Below are positions 47,200-59,697 of a DNA stretch of 64,000 nucleotides, piece after piece. Position 1 is the stretch's first letter; each line of letters starts with the position of its first letter. The position numbers and the translations under genes are program-made. The stretch comes from Simiduia sp. 21SJ11W-1 (GTDB lineage: Bacteria; Pseudomonadota; Gammaproteobacteria; Pseudomonadales; Cellvibrionaceae). The notes below the pieces were generated by a model that was not told the DNA's origin, did not search any database, and saw only the letters and a program-made list of their open reading frames with translations. The stretch spans positions 1,891,501 to 1,955,500 of the forward strand of contig NZ_CP090959.1 in the NCBI RefSeq assembly GCF_024138675.1, written 5' to 3'.

Positions 47200-47439
47200 T
47201 TAGGCCTCTACATCGATGGCTTTATCGCCCCGGCGACGGTCGTGACCGGTGCGCAACTCAATTAAGGGTCGCCGGTAGGCGCGCCCTCTGCGGCGCTGCT
47301 TACGGCGCCGCTCACGGGTAGGAAGGTTTTCCGGTAGCTGCACGGGGCGTTCAACAGGCACCTCTTTCGGCAGGGTTTCGCTGACGGGTGTGACCCTTGT
47401 GGTTTCCACGGGCTTGCTGGTAATTCTAATGTCGGACAT
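47200..47439 (-). CDS. Small arginine-rich protein of unknown function
   Basis: A 79-residue protein. Residues 1-38 are Pro/Val/Glu-rich and flexible ('VSETLPKEVPVERPVQLPEN'). Residues 41-72 are strongly basic ('RERRRKQRRRGRAYRRP', then 'ELRTGHDRRRGDK'). AGGAG lies eight bases before the ATG, which supports a real gene. It is 20 bases downstream of the chemoreceptor gene stop in the opposite reading order, convergent with the DUF3106 gene. No family recognised; nucleic-acid or membrane binding through the basic half is possible. Confidence 0.65.
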   Translation of the reverse strand: MSDIRITSKPVETTRVTPVSETLPKEVPVERPVQLPENLPTRERRRKQRRRGRAYRRPLIELRTGHDRRRGDKAIDVEA

Positions 47440-47459
47440 AGGTTGGGCTCCTGCTGAGC

Positions 47460-49079
47460 TTATACCCTAAATTGCGCCGCCACCGTTTTCAACTGATCAG
47501 CCAAACCTTGCAAAGATGTACTAAGCGCGGCAACTTGCTCGGTGTTTTCTTGCGCAACCTTCGAGGCATCGCGCATTTTAATGACATTGCCCTGAATGCT
47601 TTTGGCAAAGGTTTGCTGCTCTTCGGTGGCTGCGGCTATTTGCTGGTTCATATCGGTAATAGATGTCACCTTGCTGGTGATGGCATCCAGGGAGTGGCCT
47701 GTGTCGCTGGCTTGATCCACACTGCGTTTGGCCCCTGCTTTGCCGGTTTCCATAACCTGTACCGCTTCACGGGCGGCCGATTGCAGCTGTTCGATGACGG
47801 TTTGGATTTCGTGGGTGGATTCCTGTGTGCGTGAGGCCAGCGTTCTTACCTCATCGGCCACCACGGCAAAGCCCCTGCCCTGCTCACCGGCACGAGCGGC
47901 TTCAATGGCGGCGTTGAGTGCCAGTAAATTGGTTTGCTCGGCAATGCCTTTGATCACATCCAAAATGCCGGCAACGCTCTCTGTGTCTGCTTCCAGTTTT
48001 ACAATCACCACGGCTGCGCGCTCAACCTCTGTGGCCAGCCGGTTAATGGTTTGCACTGTGTCGTTCACAATTTTAAGCCCGGCCTGGGCTTCGGTGTCGG
48101 CATCGGTGGCGGCTTGCGCTGCGGTGCCTGCATTAGTGGCAACGTTGTTAACGCTGCGCATCATGTCATCCATGGCGTGGGTGACGCGTTCGGAAGATTG
48201 AGATTGCTCTGTTGATAAGCGTTCCGACTCATGGGATACGCCGTTTAAGCGCTCGGCCACATCGGTGAGCGGTGCAATAACCTGCATCACCTCGCCAATG
48301 GTGTGATGCAGTTTATCTACAAAAGTATTGAACCAACCCACCAGTTCGCCTAGCTCATCGTGCGAGTTTTTACGCAGCCGGCGGGTTAAATCACCCTCGC
48401 CCTGGGCGATGTCTTTAAGTGACTTGGTAATCACGTTGACATTACTGGTGATGATCAGCGCAATACTGATTGAAATGGCCAACAATAAAGCAACCATAAC
48501 CAAGCCCACTATCAGGCCTACCTTTACATTGCTCTGCTCGGTTTCTGTGGCCTGGGCCACGGTATCTTTAAAGCTTGCCTGGCTTTGGTCACGAAATTCT
48601 TTGAAAGCGTTGTCTACCCGGTTTAGCGCTTTATTCCGGCGTTCGGCAATAGCGGCCAGTTGGCTGAAATCTACTGTGCCGTCAATCATGCTGGCTGTCA
48701 GGCTGTAGGAAATCTCAAGGTAGGCCTCAAGTTCAGATTCCATATCGCCAATCTGGGTTTGCCTGTTTGGCAACAAACCCCGCATGCGATTCATGTTGTC
48801 GCCAATGGTTTCACCCATGCGCTTGGCATTTTCCAGCATGTCCATTTCACCGGTGCTGGCTGCGGTGCTCATGGTTTCGTTCATGCGATCGAGGGTGACG
48901 ATATTGGCCTGTGCCAGCTCCAGTACCGGGAAATACACGTCTTGAATGAGGTTAAGGCGCTCGACGTTTTTGAATCCTGAATTGATGGTAAACATCAAAT
49001 ACAGGGCAAAGCCCGTAATCCCCACCGCCGGGATGAGCAGGATCTTATATTTGATACTGATATGACTAAGCCACTTCAT
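47460..49079 (-). CDS. Methyl-accepting chemotaxis protein
   Basis: A 539-residue chemoreceptor. Membrane segment 1 is at ~12-30, followed by a helical periplasmic sensor (~31-185) of four-helix-bundle type, membrane segment 2 at ~187-210 ('[20 protein letters not shown]'), HAMP ('[15 protein letters not shown]') and the signalling domain. The latter has the conserved tip '[20 protein letters not shown]' and '[18 protein letters not shown]'. It lacks a C-terminal CheR pentapeptide. Ligand unknown. It is not next to other chemotaxis genes. Confidence 0.94.
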   Translation of the reverse strand: MKWLSHISIKYKILLIPAVGITGFALYLMFTINSGFKNVERLNLIQDVYFPVLELAQANIVTLDRMNETMSTAASTGEMDMLENAKRMGETIGDNMNRMRGLLPNRQTQIGDMESELEAYLEISYSLTASMIDGTVDFSQLAAIAERRNKALNRVDNAFKEFRDQSQASFKDTVAQATETEQSNVKVGLIVGLVMVALLLAISISIALIITSNVNVITKSLKDIAQGEGDLTRRLRKNSHDELGELVGWFNTFVDKLHHTIGEVMQVIAPLTDVAERLNGVSHESERLSTEQSQSSERVTHAMDDMMRSVNNVATNAGTAAQAATDADTEAQAGLKIVNDTVQTINRLATEVERAAVVIVKLEADTESVAGILDVIKGIAEQTNLLALNAAIEAARAGEQGRGFAVVADEVRTLASRTQESTHEIQTVIEQLQSAAREAVQVMETGKAGAKRSVDQASDTGHSLDAITSKVTSITDMNQQIAAATEEQQTFAKSIQGNVIKMRDASKVAQENTEQVAALSTSLQGLADQLKTVAAQFRV

Positions 49080-49227
49080 AGCTGCATTTTGCCCTTAGTT
49101 CACTGCCTTATAAGCATAGCCAATAACCCCACTGGCGCTACTTGCGATCATCTACGGGGGTTATCGGCTTTTTAGAACAGAGCTTTAACAAAAACCAGGC
49201 CAGTGGGGCTTGCCGGCTATAAGGCAG

Positions 49228-50603
49228 CTAGTTGGGCTGGTACCAGGCCAGGGCCTTCTGAAGCGCCACAACCCCGCCGATGATCAATAAGGTGGGCGCA
49301 TGGATGCGGGTTTCCTCGGCGAGTGCCGGCAGTGTGGCCAAGGTGCCGGAATGAACCCTTTGGGCCCGTGTTGTGCCTCGCTCTACAAGGGCTGCCGGTG
49401 TTGCAGGGCTCTTGCCATGCTTGATGAGTGTGTTGCAGATAGTTTCAAGCCCGTGCAGGCTCATGTAAAACACCAAGGTTTGCCCTTCAGCCACCAATTC
49501 TGCCCAGCGAATGTTGGGTTGATTGTCTTTCAGATGGCCGGTAATAAAGCGCACCGATTGCGCGTGATCGCGATGGGTAAGCGGAATACCCGCATAGGCC
49601 GCGCAGCCTGAGGCGGCGGTAATGCCTGGCACCACCTCAAATGGCACTTTTTCAGCGGCCAGTAGCTCAATTTCTTCACCGCCGCGCCCGAAGATGAATG
49701 GGTCACCCCCTTTCAGGCGCAACACCCGTTTACCCTCTTTTGCGAGATTAACTAATAGCTGATTAATCTGCCCCTGCGGCACGGCGTGTTCTGCGCGTTG
49801 CTTGCCCACGTAGATGCGATCTGCATCGCGGCGCACTTTATCCATGATTTCCGGTGACACCAGCCGATCATAAAGCACCACATCGGCCTGCTGCATGAGC
49901 TGTAGTGCCCGCAGCGTCAAAAGATCTGGCGCGCCCGGCCCTGCGCCCACCAGGTAGACCTCACCCCTTGGCGCTTCATCTTGCTCGAGCATGGCCAGCG
50001 CTTGGCTTTCTGCCTCGGCAACTTGGCCCTTGGCGGCCAAATTCGCCACCGGGCTATCAAGCAGCCGCTCCCAGAAGCTGCGCCTGCGCGGCTCTGGCAA
50101 TTTGGCTTTTACCCGCTCGCGCAGGCCATCGGCGAAGTTTGCAATGCGCCCAAGGCTTTCAGGTACCAGCGCCTCAATGGTTTGGCGCAATCGCCGCGCC
50201 AACACAGGGGCCGCACCGCCACTTGAAATGGCAACCACCAGCGGGCTTCTGTCGATGATTGCGGGCGTGATTACCGAACAGAGGGCGCGCTCATCCACCA
50301 CGTTTACGGGTAGAAAACGCGCTTTGCAGGCCTGTGAGATTTCGGTGTTGAGGGTGTGATTATCGGTAGCGCTTATTACCAGGCAGACGCCATCAAGATC
50401 TGATGGCTGATATTTGCGTGGGTGCCACTGGCCGCCGCCTTCGATAACCAGCGCTTGCAGCTCAGCCACGGCATCCGGTGCCACCAGCTGAATGCGGGCC
50501 TGTGCCTTACTCAGCAGGCGCGCCTTTCTAAGCGCAACCTGCCCGCCGCCTACCAGCAGCACAGGTTGCTTGCGCAAATCGAAGAAAAACGGAAAGTAGT
50601 CCA

Positions 50604-50604
<1 letters not shown>
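49228..50604 (-). CDS. cysG: Siroheme synthase (trifunctional CysG)
   Basis: A 458-residue protein (E. coli 457). The N-terminal dehydrogenase/ferrochelatase part has '[18 protein letters not shown]' and '[15 protein letters not shown]'. The C-terminal SAM uroporphyrinogen methyltransferase part (~213-455) has '[19 protein letters not shown]', '[13 protein letters not shown]', '[20 protein letters not shown]' and '[20 protein letters not shown]'. It makes siroheme for sulfite and nitrite reductases. Its ATG overlaps the serS stop (TAATG), so it is the last gene of the ftsK-lolA-rarA-crcB-serS-cysG run. Confidence 0.96.
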
Positions 50605-51899
<1,295 letters not shown>

Positions 51900-52274
51900 T
51901 TACAGGTATTCGCTGGTGATTTTGATGGCAAGAGAAACGGCAATGATACAGCTGGTCACACTCAGGAGTACATAGCCCAGGGCCATGAGGGTGGCGCCGT
52001 TTCGCATAAGGCTGAACGCATCCAGTGAGAAGGCCGAAAAGGTGGTAAAAGCGCCGAGGAAGCCCGTCATGAGCAGATGCCGAAGCACCGGGTGGTAGCT
52101 GCCGCGTTCAATGAGCCACACATAGGCCACGCCCATGAGTGCCGAGCCCACCAAATTAACCATGAGTGTGGGCAGCGGCACGCGCTGCTCAAACACCGGG
52201 TAAAGCCATAGGTTCACCGCGTAGCGTGCCACGGCACCCAAGGCACCACCGGCAGCGATGGCCAGCCAGATCAC
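51900..52274 (-). CDS. crcB: Fluoride ion exporter
   Basis: A 124-residue protein of four membrane helices, the normal Fluc/CrcB size. 'GGALGAVARYAVNLWLYP' (conserved G-x-x-R) and 'GFLGAFTTFSAFSLDAF' (the Phe box and TFS motif) identify it. It works as a dual-topology dimer that lets fluoride leave the cell. Its start overlaps the rarA stop by four bases, so there is no room for a fluoride riboswitch of its own. Confidence 0.96.
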   Translation of the reverse strand: MIWLAIAAGGALGAVARYAVNLWLYPVFEQRVPLPTLMVNLVGSALMGVAYVWLIERGSYHPVLRHLLMTGFLGAFTTFSAFSLDAFSLMRNGATLMALGYVLLSVTSCIIAVSLAIKITSEYL

Positions 52275-53626
52275 AGGTCAAGCTCCGGCCAGCGCTTATG
52301 GGGGCTTTGCCTGTCGAGTTCGGCAAGCCTTTCAAGCTTTTCAGCGATTTTTATTTCAAGCCCTCGGCTAACCGGCTTGTAATAGCGCCGGCGGCTGATG
52401 GCCTCTGGCAGATAATTTTCACCGGCGGCGTAGGCATCTGGTTCATCGTGTGCGTAGCGATATTGCGCACCATAACCTTCGCTTTTCATCAGTTTGGTGG
52501 GCGCATTGCGCAGGTGCAGTGGCACATCAAAGCTTGGGTCTGCTTTTACATCGGCCATGGCCTGGTTAAAGGCTTTGTACACGGCGTTACTTTTGGGGGC
52601 GGCCGCCAGGTAGGTGAGCGCCTGGGCTATGGCAAGCTCCCCTTCGGGGCTGCCCAGGCGCGATTGGACATCCCATGCAGAGAGGGCGATATCCAGTGCG
52701 CGCGGGTCTGCGTTGCCGATATCTTCACTGGCCATGCGCACCACCCGCCGGGCCACATAGAGAGGGTCGCAACCGCCATCAAGCATGCGGGCAAACCAGT
52801 AGAGCGCGCCATCTGGATTGGAGCCGCGCACCGATTTATGCATGGCTGAAATCTGGTCGTAAAATTTATCGCCGCCTTTATCAAAGCGACGCACATCACT
52901 CTTTAAGACTTCTTCCACAACCGCATCTGAAATAGTTGCACCCTGCGCATGGGTTTCTGCAAGATCTGCCGCAATTTCCAGCAAGTTTAACAGCCGCCTG
53001 GCGTCACCATCTGCGGCGTTACACAGCTTGGCTTTAACCTCTTGGGTTAGCTGAAGGTTTAATTTGCCGAGCCCGTTTTCAGCATCAGAGACCGCGCGCT
53101 CAACCAGCTGCATCAGTGCTGCGTCATCCAGGCCGCGCAACACATACACGCGGCAGCGCGACAGCAGCGCGTTGTTGAGTTCGAAACTGGGGTTTTCTGT
53201 GGTGGCGCCAACAAAAATAAACGTGCCATCTTCTATGTAGGGTAAAAAGGCATCTTGCTGGCTTTTATTGAACCTGTGCACCTCATCGACAAACAGCAAG
53301 GCTTTTTGATTGTGGGTTTGGCGGCGCTGCTTGGCTTGTTCAACCACGGCGCGAATGTCTTTCACGCCGGCCATAACAGCAGAGAGCGTGAAGAAACAAG
53401 CGTCAACCTGGTTTGCCAGCATGCGTGCAAGGGTTGTTTTGCCCACCCCGGGCGGGCCCCATAAAATCATGGAGTGAATTTGCCCGCCGCTTAAGCACTC
53501 TCGCAGGGGTTTACCTTCACCCAGCAGATGCTGTTGGCCTACATAGTCTTCCAGTACTGTTGCTCTTAATCGTGCAGCCAGCGGTTGGTAGCCTTGCGCA
53601 CTGGCCTCAAAAAGATCGTTAGTCAT
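52271..53626 (-). CDS. rarA: Replication-associated recombination protein A (clamp-loader-like AAA+ ATPase)
   Basis: A 451-residue protein (E. coli RarA/MgsA 447). '[20 protein letters not shown]' opens the family core; Walker A is '[14 protein letters not shown]', Walker B '[15 protein letters not shown]', sensor 1 '[13 protein letters not shown]'. The C-terminal tetramerisation part carries '[20 protein letters not shown]' and '[15 protein letters not shown]' (here '[11 protein letters not shown]'). It acts at stalled replication forks. ATG 53626 is chosen because the protein then starts like its family and overlaps lolA by eight bases; a start at 53740 would add 38 unrelated residues. Confidence 0.95.
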   Translation of the reverse strand: MTNDLFEASAQGYQPLAARLRATVLEDYVGQQHLLGEGKPLRECLSGGQIHSMILWGPPGVGKTTLARMLANQVDACFFTLSAVMAGVKDIRAVVEQAKQRRQTHNQKALLFVDEVHRFNKSQQDAFLPYIEDGTFIFVGATTENPSFELNNALLSRCRVYVLRGLDDAALMQLVERAVSDAENGLGKLNLQLTQEVKAKLCNAADGDARRLLNLLEIAADLAETHAQGATISDAVVEEVLKSDVRRFDKGGDKFYDQISAMHKSVRGSNPDGALYWFARMLDGGCDPLYVARRVVRMASEDIGNADPRALDIALSAWDVQSRLGSPEGELAIAQALTYLAAAPKSNAVYKAFNQAMADVKADPSFDVPLHLRNAPTKLMKSEGYGAQYRYAHDEPDAYAAGENYLPEAISRRRYYKPVSRGLEIKIAEKLERLAELDRQSPHKRWPELDL

Positions 53627-54263
53627 TCTGAATAATGTCGGTACCGGCCGGTGGTGCAAATTCAAAGTGGCTATCGGGTAGCTCGGTGTTGAGCGCAACT
53701 TGGCTAAAACTGAATTTAGTGACGTTGCCGGCCTTATCAAACAGCACCATGGCCACCAGGGTTTCGCCTTTAAAGTGGGCCTCTATACGCTTGAAATCTG
53801 CGGTGTTGCTGCGGCTAATTAGCTGGAACGCTGATTGCTGATTGTTGCTTTCAAGTTTGCTGACATCGTATTGGCTTGCAATTTTGGCGCTGTCGCCGCT
53901 CAGTAAAACGGCGGGCGTTTGCGCCATTTTTTCACTGATCTTGCTCACGCTTGCCTGCTCAAGGTCGGGATCATAGAGCCATAATTGCTGGCCATTGCTC
54001 ACAAGGGTTTGCGGGAAAGGTGTTTGCGTGAGCCATTTGAATTTGCCGGGCTTTTTTACGGCAAACTGGCCTTCACTTGCCTGCAAGGCATTGCCTTTGG
54101 CATCTTGTAGCGATTGTTCAAAATTGCCCTCGGCGCTACGCATGTTGTTTAACACTTTGGTCAGGTCGTCAACCGGTGCGGCGTGAGTGCAAACGCTTGC
54201 CAGCAAGGCGCAGGCCGTTAACAGCTGCCTGGCAAAACAATTCACTGCGTGGGTGGCTTTCAT
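53619..54263 (-). CDS. lolA: Outer-membrane lipoprotein carrier protein
   Basis: A 214-residue periplasmic chaperone. The signal peptide ('QLLTACALLASVCTHA', cut near residue 26) is followed by 'MRSAEGNFEQSLQDAKGN', 'GQFAVKKPGKFKWLTQTPFP' and 'LVSNGQQLWLYDPDLEQASV', which line the lipid-binding cavity in LolA. It carries lipoproteins from LolCDE to LolB. ATG 54263 with AGAG upstream is used; a start at 54371 would lie inside ftsK and add 36 non-homologous residues. The order ftsK-lolA-rarA is conserved. Confidence 0.94.
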   Translation of the reverse strand: MKATHAVNCFARQLLTACALLASVCTHAAPVDDLTKVLNNMRSAEGNFEQSLQDAKGNALQASEGQFAVKKPGKFKWLTQTPFPQTLVSNGQQLWLYDPDLEQASVSKISEKMAQTPAVLLSGDSAKIASQYDVSKLESNNQQSAFQLISRSNTADFKRIEAHFKGETLVAMVLFDKAGNVTKFSFSQVALNTELPDSHFEFAPPAGTDIIQND

Positions 54264-54282
54264 AACGAATACTCTTGAAATT

Positions 54283-56616
54283 TTAGTGTTTCGGTGGTGC
54301 CGGCGCGAGTACTTCACGGTTGCCGTTAGTGCCCATACTGGAAACCACGCCCGCCTCTTCCATGGCTTCAATCAGGCGGGCTGCGCGGTTGTAGCCAATA
54401 CGCAATTTACGCTGCACCGATGAAATAGAGGCTTTGCGGGTTTCTGTAACGAACGCCAGCGCTTCATCGTAAAGCGGGTCTGACTCGCTATCGCCGCCCT
54501 CCTCGCCTTCTGTGGCAAGCCCCGGTACCGGAATGCTATTGGTGCTTTCATCAATGATGTCGTCCAGGTAATTGGGCTTGCCGCGCTTTTTCCAATCGTC
54601 TACTACGGCGTGTACTTCGTGATCATCCACAAAGGCGCCGTGTACGCGCACCGGTACAGAAGTGCCGGGCGGCAAGTAGAGCATGTCTCCGTGGCCTAGC
54701 AGCTGTTCAGCACCGCCTTGATCCAGAATGGTGCGTGAATCGATTTTCGACGACACCTGAAACGCAATGCGCGTAGGCACGTTTGCCTTAATCAAACCGG
54801 TAATTACGTCCACCGAGGGGCGCTGGGTGGCCAGAATCAAATGAATACCCGCAGCCCGTGCTTTTTGGGCAATGCGGGCGATCAATTGTTCAACTTTTTT
54901 GCCGACGATCATCATCATGTCGGCGAATTCATCAATCACCACCACAATGGCAGGCAAGGTTTCCAGGTCTGGCGCCTCGGCCACTGATTCACCGGGGGTG
55001 AAGTTTTCATCGGCCACAAATAGCGGATCTTTGATGGGCTGGCCGGCCTTAATGGCATCTTCAATTTTGCGATTAAAGCCTGCCAGGTTGCGCACGCCGA
55101 GCGCTGCCATCAGTTTGTAGCGGCGCTCCATTTCACCCACACACCAGCGCAGGCCGTTGGCGGCGTCTTTCATATCTGTGATTACCGGCGTGAGCAGGTG
55201 CGGAATGTCATCGTAGATTGAAAGCTCAAGCATCTTGGGGTCCACCAAGATCAAGCGCACTTCCTTGGGCGTCGATTTGTACAAAAGGCTCAACAGCATC
55301 ACATTCACGCCCACGGACTTACCGGAGCCTGTGGTACCGGCAACCAGCAGGTGCGGCATTTTGGCGAGATCTGCAATCACCGGTTCGCCGGCGATGTCGT
55401 GCCCCAGAGCCATGGTAAGGGGCGATTTGGCGCGATCGTAAACCGAGGATGCCAAGACTTCGCTCAAGCGCACCATCTCACGGTGCTCGTTCGGGATCTC
55501 AATACCCACAACCGATTTGCCTGGAATCACCTCCACTACCCGCACGCTGATTACCGCCAGCGAACGCGCCAAATCCTTGGCAAGGTTGGTAATGCGCGAC
55601 ACCTTTACACCCGGTGCCGGCTGTATTTCAAAGCGGGTGACCACGGGCCCTGGCAATACGGAAACCACTTCGGCGCTGATGTTGAAATCCGCAAGCTTGA
55701 GTTCCAATAGCTTGGAGAGCGCCTCCAGGTTTTCTTTGCTGTAGCCTTTACCGCGATTGTCGTCGGCAGGTTCCAGCAGGCTGATTTTAGGCAGCTCGCC
55801 ATCTACGGTGGTGTCCACAAACAGGGATGTCTGTTTTTCCTTTTCAACTCTCGGGCTGGGCGCTTTTTTCTTGACGGGCGACTCAATAAGAATGGGCTCG
55901 CGCTTTTCCTGCTTTTCTACCTGCGCTGCAATCGCCTTGCGGCGGGCCTTTTGTGAGGCCTGTGCCTGGGCGGTTTCCCGGCGCTGCTGGCGACGCTGAG
56001 CCCATTTGGCGCGCGCCCATTCCAGTACAGCCAGGGTAATGCGGCCGGTGTTATCCATCAGCCGGATCCAGCTGAGATCGGCAAACACCGTTAAGCCAAA
56101 CAACAGGCTGGCCAATAAAATCATGGAGGCGCCCACGAAGCTGAAGGCGCCATCGAGCGCTGCAGAAACCGATGCGCCTAGCAGCCCACCCTCAGAGAAA
56201 GGCAGGTTTGCCTCGCCCGTTTGGTGCAGTGCGATGAGCCCTGTGCCGCCAATCATCAGTAACACCAGGCCCATGAGCCTCAGGCTGAGCAGCAGGCCAT
56301 CGAAGCCGCGGTTGGATTTGCGATCCCGAAAGATCAGCCAGGCGCGCCAGCCCAATAGCCACGGGAACAGGTAGGCCATATAGCCGAATAACGACATAAA
56401 CACATCGGCAAGCCAGGCGCCAAAAGGCCCGCCGGCATTGCTCACCACGCGGTTCAAGCCAGTGCTAGACCAGCCCGGATCTACCGGATCGTAGGTGGCC
56501 AAAATCAGCGTTAAAAAAGCACAGACTACCAACAGCCCGATAAGCGTACCTTCGGTGACGGCACGGCCTACCACCTTGGTGGCGCTCGCGGTTTGGGTTT
56601 GTTCCAAGGACTTCAA
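54283..56616 (-). CDS. ftsK: DNA translocase FtsK
   Basis: A 777-residue protein. Four to five membrane helices lie within ~10-180. A short charged linker (~195-280) replaces the long Pro/Gln linker of E. coli. The alpha/beta motor domain has Walker A '[16 protein letters not shown]' and Walker B '[17 protein letters not shown]', plus '[20 protein letters not shown]'. The C-terminal gamma winged helix ('[20 protein letters not shown]', '[18 protein letters not shown]') reads KOPS and activates XerCD at dif. It couples chromosome segregation to division. TTG 56616 is chosen because AAGGGTGAG lies just upstream. Confidence 0.93.
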   Translation of the reverse strand: MKSLEQTQTASATKVVGRAVTEGTLIGLLVVCAFLTLILATYDPVDPGWSSTGLNRVVSNAGGPFGAWLADVFMSLFGYMAYLFPWLLGWRAWLIFRDRKSNRGFDGLLLSLRLMGLVLLMIGGTGLIALHQTGEANLPFSEGGLLGASVSAALDGAFSFVGASMILLASLLFGLTVFADLSWIRLMDNTGRITLAVLEWARAKWAQRRQQRRETAQAQASQKARRKAIAAQVEKQEKREPILIESPVKKKAPSPRVEKEKQTSLFVDTTVDGELPKISLLEPADDNRGKGYSKENLEALSKLLELKLADFNISAEVVSVLPGPVVTRFEIQPAPGVKVSRITNLAKDLARSLAVISVRVVEVIPGKSVVGIEIPNEHREMVRLSEVLASSVYDRAKSPLTMALGHDIAGEPVIADLAKMPHLLVAGTTGSGKSVGVNVMLLSLLYKSTPKEVRLILVDPKMLELSIYDDIPHLLTPVITDMKDAANGLRWCVGEMERRYKLMAALGVRNLAGFNRKIEDAIKAGQPIKDPLFVADENFTPGESVAEAPDLETLPAIVVVIDEFADMMMIVGKKVEQLIARIAQKARAAGIHLILATQRPSVDVITGLIKANVPTRIAFQVSSKIDSRTILDQGGAEQLLGHGDMLYLPPGTSVPVRVHGAFVDDHEVHAVVDDWKKRGKPNYLDDIIDESTNSIPVPGLATEGEEGGDSESDPLYDEALAFVTETRKASISSVQRKLRIGYNRAARLIEAMEEAGVVSSMGTNGNREVLAPAPPKH

Positions 56617-56849
56617 TCGCTCACCCTTTTTCAACAAGCTTTGTTTGTGCACTTGCACGCAAAGCAACTAATAACTTAATAATCAATATGTTATACGCTT
56701 TTCTTAAAGTAAACAAAAGCGATAAATACCCGCTATAGCTAACTGTTATCCGATAGATTAAGCGATACAATTTGCCAAATTTGATGCTGTCCCTAGAATT
56801 TGGGCCAGCTTGCCCCCATTGATGGGGCATCACCTAACACAACCTATAG

Positions 56850-57815
<966 letters not shown>

Positions 57816-57853
57816 ATTGCCCTCGGGGGTTAAGCTGATAACCTGCGCTACAT

Positions 57854-57860
57854 AAAGGAG
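57854..57860 (+). promoter_or_regulatory. Ribosome binding site fixing the UUG start of aat
   Basis: AAAGGAG lies seven bases before TTG 57868. No ATG lies at a usable distance, and the protein from TTG starts at the family's normal position. Confidence 0.7.
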
Positions 57861-57867
57861 TTGTCGC

Positions 57868-58563
57868 TTGATCCCCTGGCTGCCCCCTGATACACCCCGA
57901 TTTCCGCCCACCCATACTGCATTAAAAGACCCAAACGGACTCCTGGCCGCCGGTGGCGCCCTTACCCCTGCCTGGCTTTTGCTGGCCTACCGCCATGGCA
58001 TATTCCCTTGGTTTGATGAAGAAGACGTCATACTCTGGTGGTCGCCGGCGCCGCGCATGGTGTTGTTGCCCGCCCGCGTTCACATATCGCGCAGCCTGCG
58101 CAAAGCCATGCGTAAAGATGCCTTTGAGGTGCGCTTTGATACTGCATTCAAAGAGGTGATAGGCCATTGTGCGAGCTTGCGCAAAGCCTCCGGCACCTGG
58201 ATTTTGCCTTCTATGCAGCAGGCCTACTGCACGCTGCACGCCTTAGGTTATGCCCACAGCGTTGAGATCTGGTTGGCAGGCGAGCTGGTGGGCGGCCTGT
58301 ATGGCGTGTGCATCGGGGGCCAGTTTTTTGGTGAGTCCATGTTCTCTTTACACCCCAACGCCTCAAAGGTGGCCCTTGTGGCACTGGCACGCCACGCAGA
58401 GGCCTGGGGCATACAGGCAATAGACTGCCAAATGCACACCGATCACCTGGCCTCTATGGGGGCCGAGCTCTATGACCGCCAGGCCTTTGAAGCTATGCTA
58501 AAAGCATGCGATCTTGATACCAAGGCCGATTGGCGCCTGCGCCCGGAACTCATGCATGTCTAG
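57868..58563 (+). CDS. aat: Leucyl/phenylalanyl-tRNA--protein transferase
   Basis: A 231-residue enzyme (E. coli 234). 'PDTPRFPPTHTALKDPNGLL' (in part), 'AYRHGIFPWF', 'ILWWSPAPRMVL', 'WILPSMQQAYCTLHALGYAH', 'GGLYGVCIGGQFFGESMFS' and 'DCQMHTDHLASMGAE' are the conserved blocks. It adds Leu or Phe to the N terminus of proteins starting with Arg or Lys, marking them for ClpS/ClpAP. It starts with UUG behind a strong ribosome site and overlaps bpt by eight bases. Confidence 0.97.
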   Translation: MIPWLPPDTPRFPPTHTALKDPNGLLAAGGALTPAWLLLAYRHGIFPWFDEEDVILWWSPAPRMVLLPARVHISRSLRKAMRKDAFEVRFDTAFKEVIGHCASLRKASGTWILPSMQQAYCTLHALGYAHSVEIWLAGELVGGLYGVCIGGQFFGESMFSLHPNASKVALVALARHAEAWGIQAIDCQMHTDHLASMGAELYDRQAFEAMLKACDLDTKADWRLRPELMHV

Positions 58564-59269
58564 CTCTATTAACCTCAAGCTGTTTTCGACCCACCCTCAT
58601 CCCTGTAGCTATTTGGATGATCAAGAGGCCACAACGGTATTTGTAGACCCTGAGGCCCCTATGACCCCGGCGCTCTACAGTCGCCTTTCAGATTTGGGGT
58701 TCCGGCGTTCAGGCCAACATGTGTACCGGCCACAGTGTGCCGAATGCAGTGCTTGCTTGCCGGTTCGTGTACGCCTGCAGGACTTCAAACCCAATCGTAC
58801 CCAGAAACGAACCCTCAAGCGCAACAGAGACCTGCAGCTTGAACTGGTAGATTCCATAGATACCGATGAGTGTTACGCCCTCTATGCGCGCTATATTGCC
58901 GAGCGCCATCAGGATGGCGATATGTACCCGCCCAGCCGCTCGCAATACCAAGGCTTTTTAACCACTGAATGGGGTATTACGCGCTTTTTGGTGGCGCGCG
59001 CCGACGGCAAGCTTGTGGGGGTTGCCGTTTGCGATCAACTGGAACAGGGGTTATCTGCGGTTTATACCTTTTTCGACCCGGCCTTAAGCGCCCGCAGCCT
59101 GGGTAGCTGGTTCATTTTGCAGCAAATTCATTGGGCGAACCGGCTTGGCCTGCCCTACCTCTACCTGGGTTATTGGATTCGGGATTGCCAAAAAATGAAC
59201 TATAAAACCCAATATCAACCGCTGGAATGCTTTAGAGCCGGCTTTTGGGCGCGATTATCGGCAAATTAA
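58556..59269 (+). CDS. bpt: Aspartate/glutamate leucyltransferase (Bpt)
   Basis: A 237-residue protein of the Ate/Bpt family. '[20 protein letters not shown]' (in part), '[20 protein letters not shown]' with paired Cys, '[16 protein letters not shown]', '[19 protein letters not shown]' and '[20 protein letters not shown]' are typical. Bacterial Bpt moves Leu onto proteins with N-terminal Asp or Glu, again feeding the N-degron pathway. ATG 58556 overlaps the aat stop and gives the family N terminus; an upstream in-frame start inside aat is rejected. infA follows after about 100 bases. Confidence 0.95.
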   Translation: MSSSINLKLFSTHPHPCSYLDDQEATTVFVDPEAPMTPALYSRLSDLGFRRSGQHVYRPQCAECSACLPVRVRLQDFKPNRTQKRTLKRNRDLQLELVDSIDTDECYALYARYIAERHQDGDMYPPSRSQYQGFLTTEWGITRFLVARADGKLVGVAVCDQLEQGLSAVYTFFDPALSARSLGSWFILQQIHWANRLGLPYLYLGYWIRDCQKMNYKTQYQPLECFRAGFWARLSAN

Positions 59270-59373
59270 TGGCCACTGTCCTTGGCGATCGCGGTGAATT
59301 AGTGCACAATTGCCGCCTTCTCGAAATTGGCCCATTTTCCGGCCAACGTATGCATCAAAGAGGACATTGCCGG

Positions 59374-59592
59374 ATGGCACGCGAAGATCATATTGAAATG
59401 GAAGGTGAAGTGGTAGATACACTGCCAAACACCACCTTTAAAGTTAAGTTAGAAAACGGTCATGTGGTAATTGCACACATTTCAGGCAAGATGCGTAAAA
59501 ACTATATCCGCATCTTAACCGGCGACAAAGTAAAGGTTGAGCTTACCCCTTACGATTTGTCCAAGGGCCGCATTACCTACCGCGCACGTTAA
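59374..59592 (+). CDS. infA: Translation initiation factor IF-1
   Basis: A 72-residue S1/OB-fold protein, the exact usual size. '[20 protein letters not shown]', '[20 protein letters not shown]' and '[20 protein letters not shown]' are near-identical to IF-1 of other gammaproteobacteria. It binds the 30S A site during initiation. ATG 59374 with AGAGGA upstream is chosen; a longer in-frame reading from 59245 overlaps bpt and adds unrelated residues. A strong terminator follows. Confidence 0.97.
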   Translation: MAREDHIEMEGEVVDTLPNTTFKVKLENGHVVIAHISGKMRKNYIRILTGDKVKVELTPYDLSKGRITYRAR

Positions 59593-59639
59593 TAAATTTA
59601 CCGCCTTCAAGGCCGCTTGCGTAGAGCGCGTAAGCTAGG

Positions 59640-59690
59640 CCTACAGGCAATAAAAAAGGCAGCCCAGCTGCCTTTTTTATTGCCTGTAGG
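59640..59690. terminator. Bidirectional terminator between infA and clpA, perfect 24-bp stem
   Basis: Arms at 59640-59663 and 59667-59690 are exact inverted repeats around a 3-base loop. The inner part is a GGCAGC/GCTGCC stem flanked by A6 and T6 tracts; the outer part CCTACAGGCAAT extends the pairing. It serves both convergent genes. Confidence 0.93.
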
Positions 59691-59697
59691 ATCTGCA

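Noticed and set aside
49118-49166. ATAACCCC ... GGGGTTAT inverted repeat after the chemoreceptor/cysG border
   Set aside because: The arms are short, the loop is about 30 bases and there is no T tract, so neither a terminator nor an operator is supported.
52200-52290. A fluoride riboswitch before crcB
   Set aside because: crcB overlaps the rarA stop by four bases; there is no leader to hold the aptamer.
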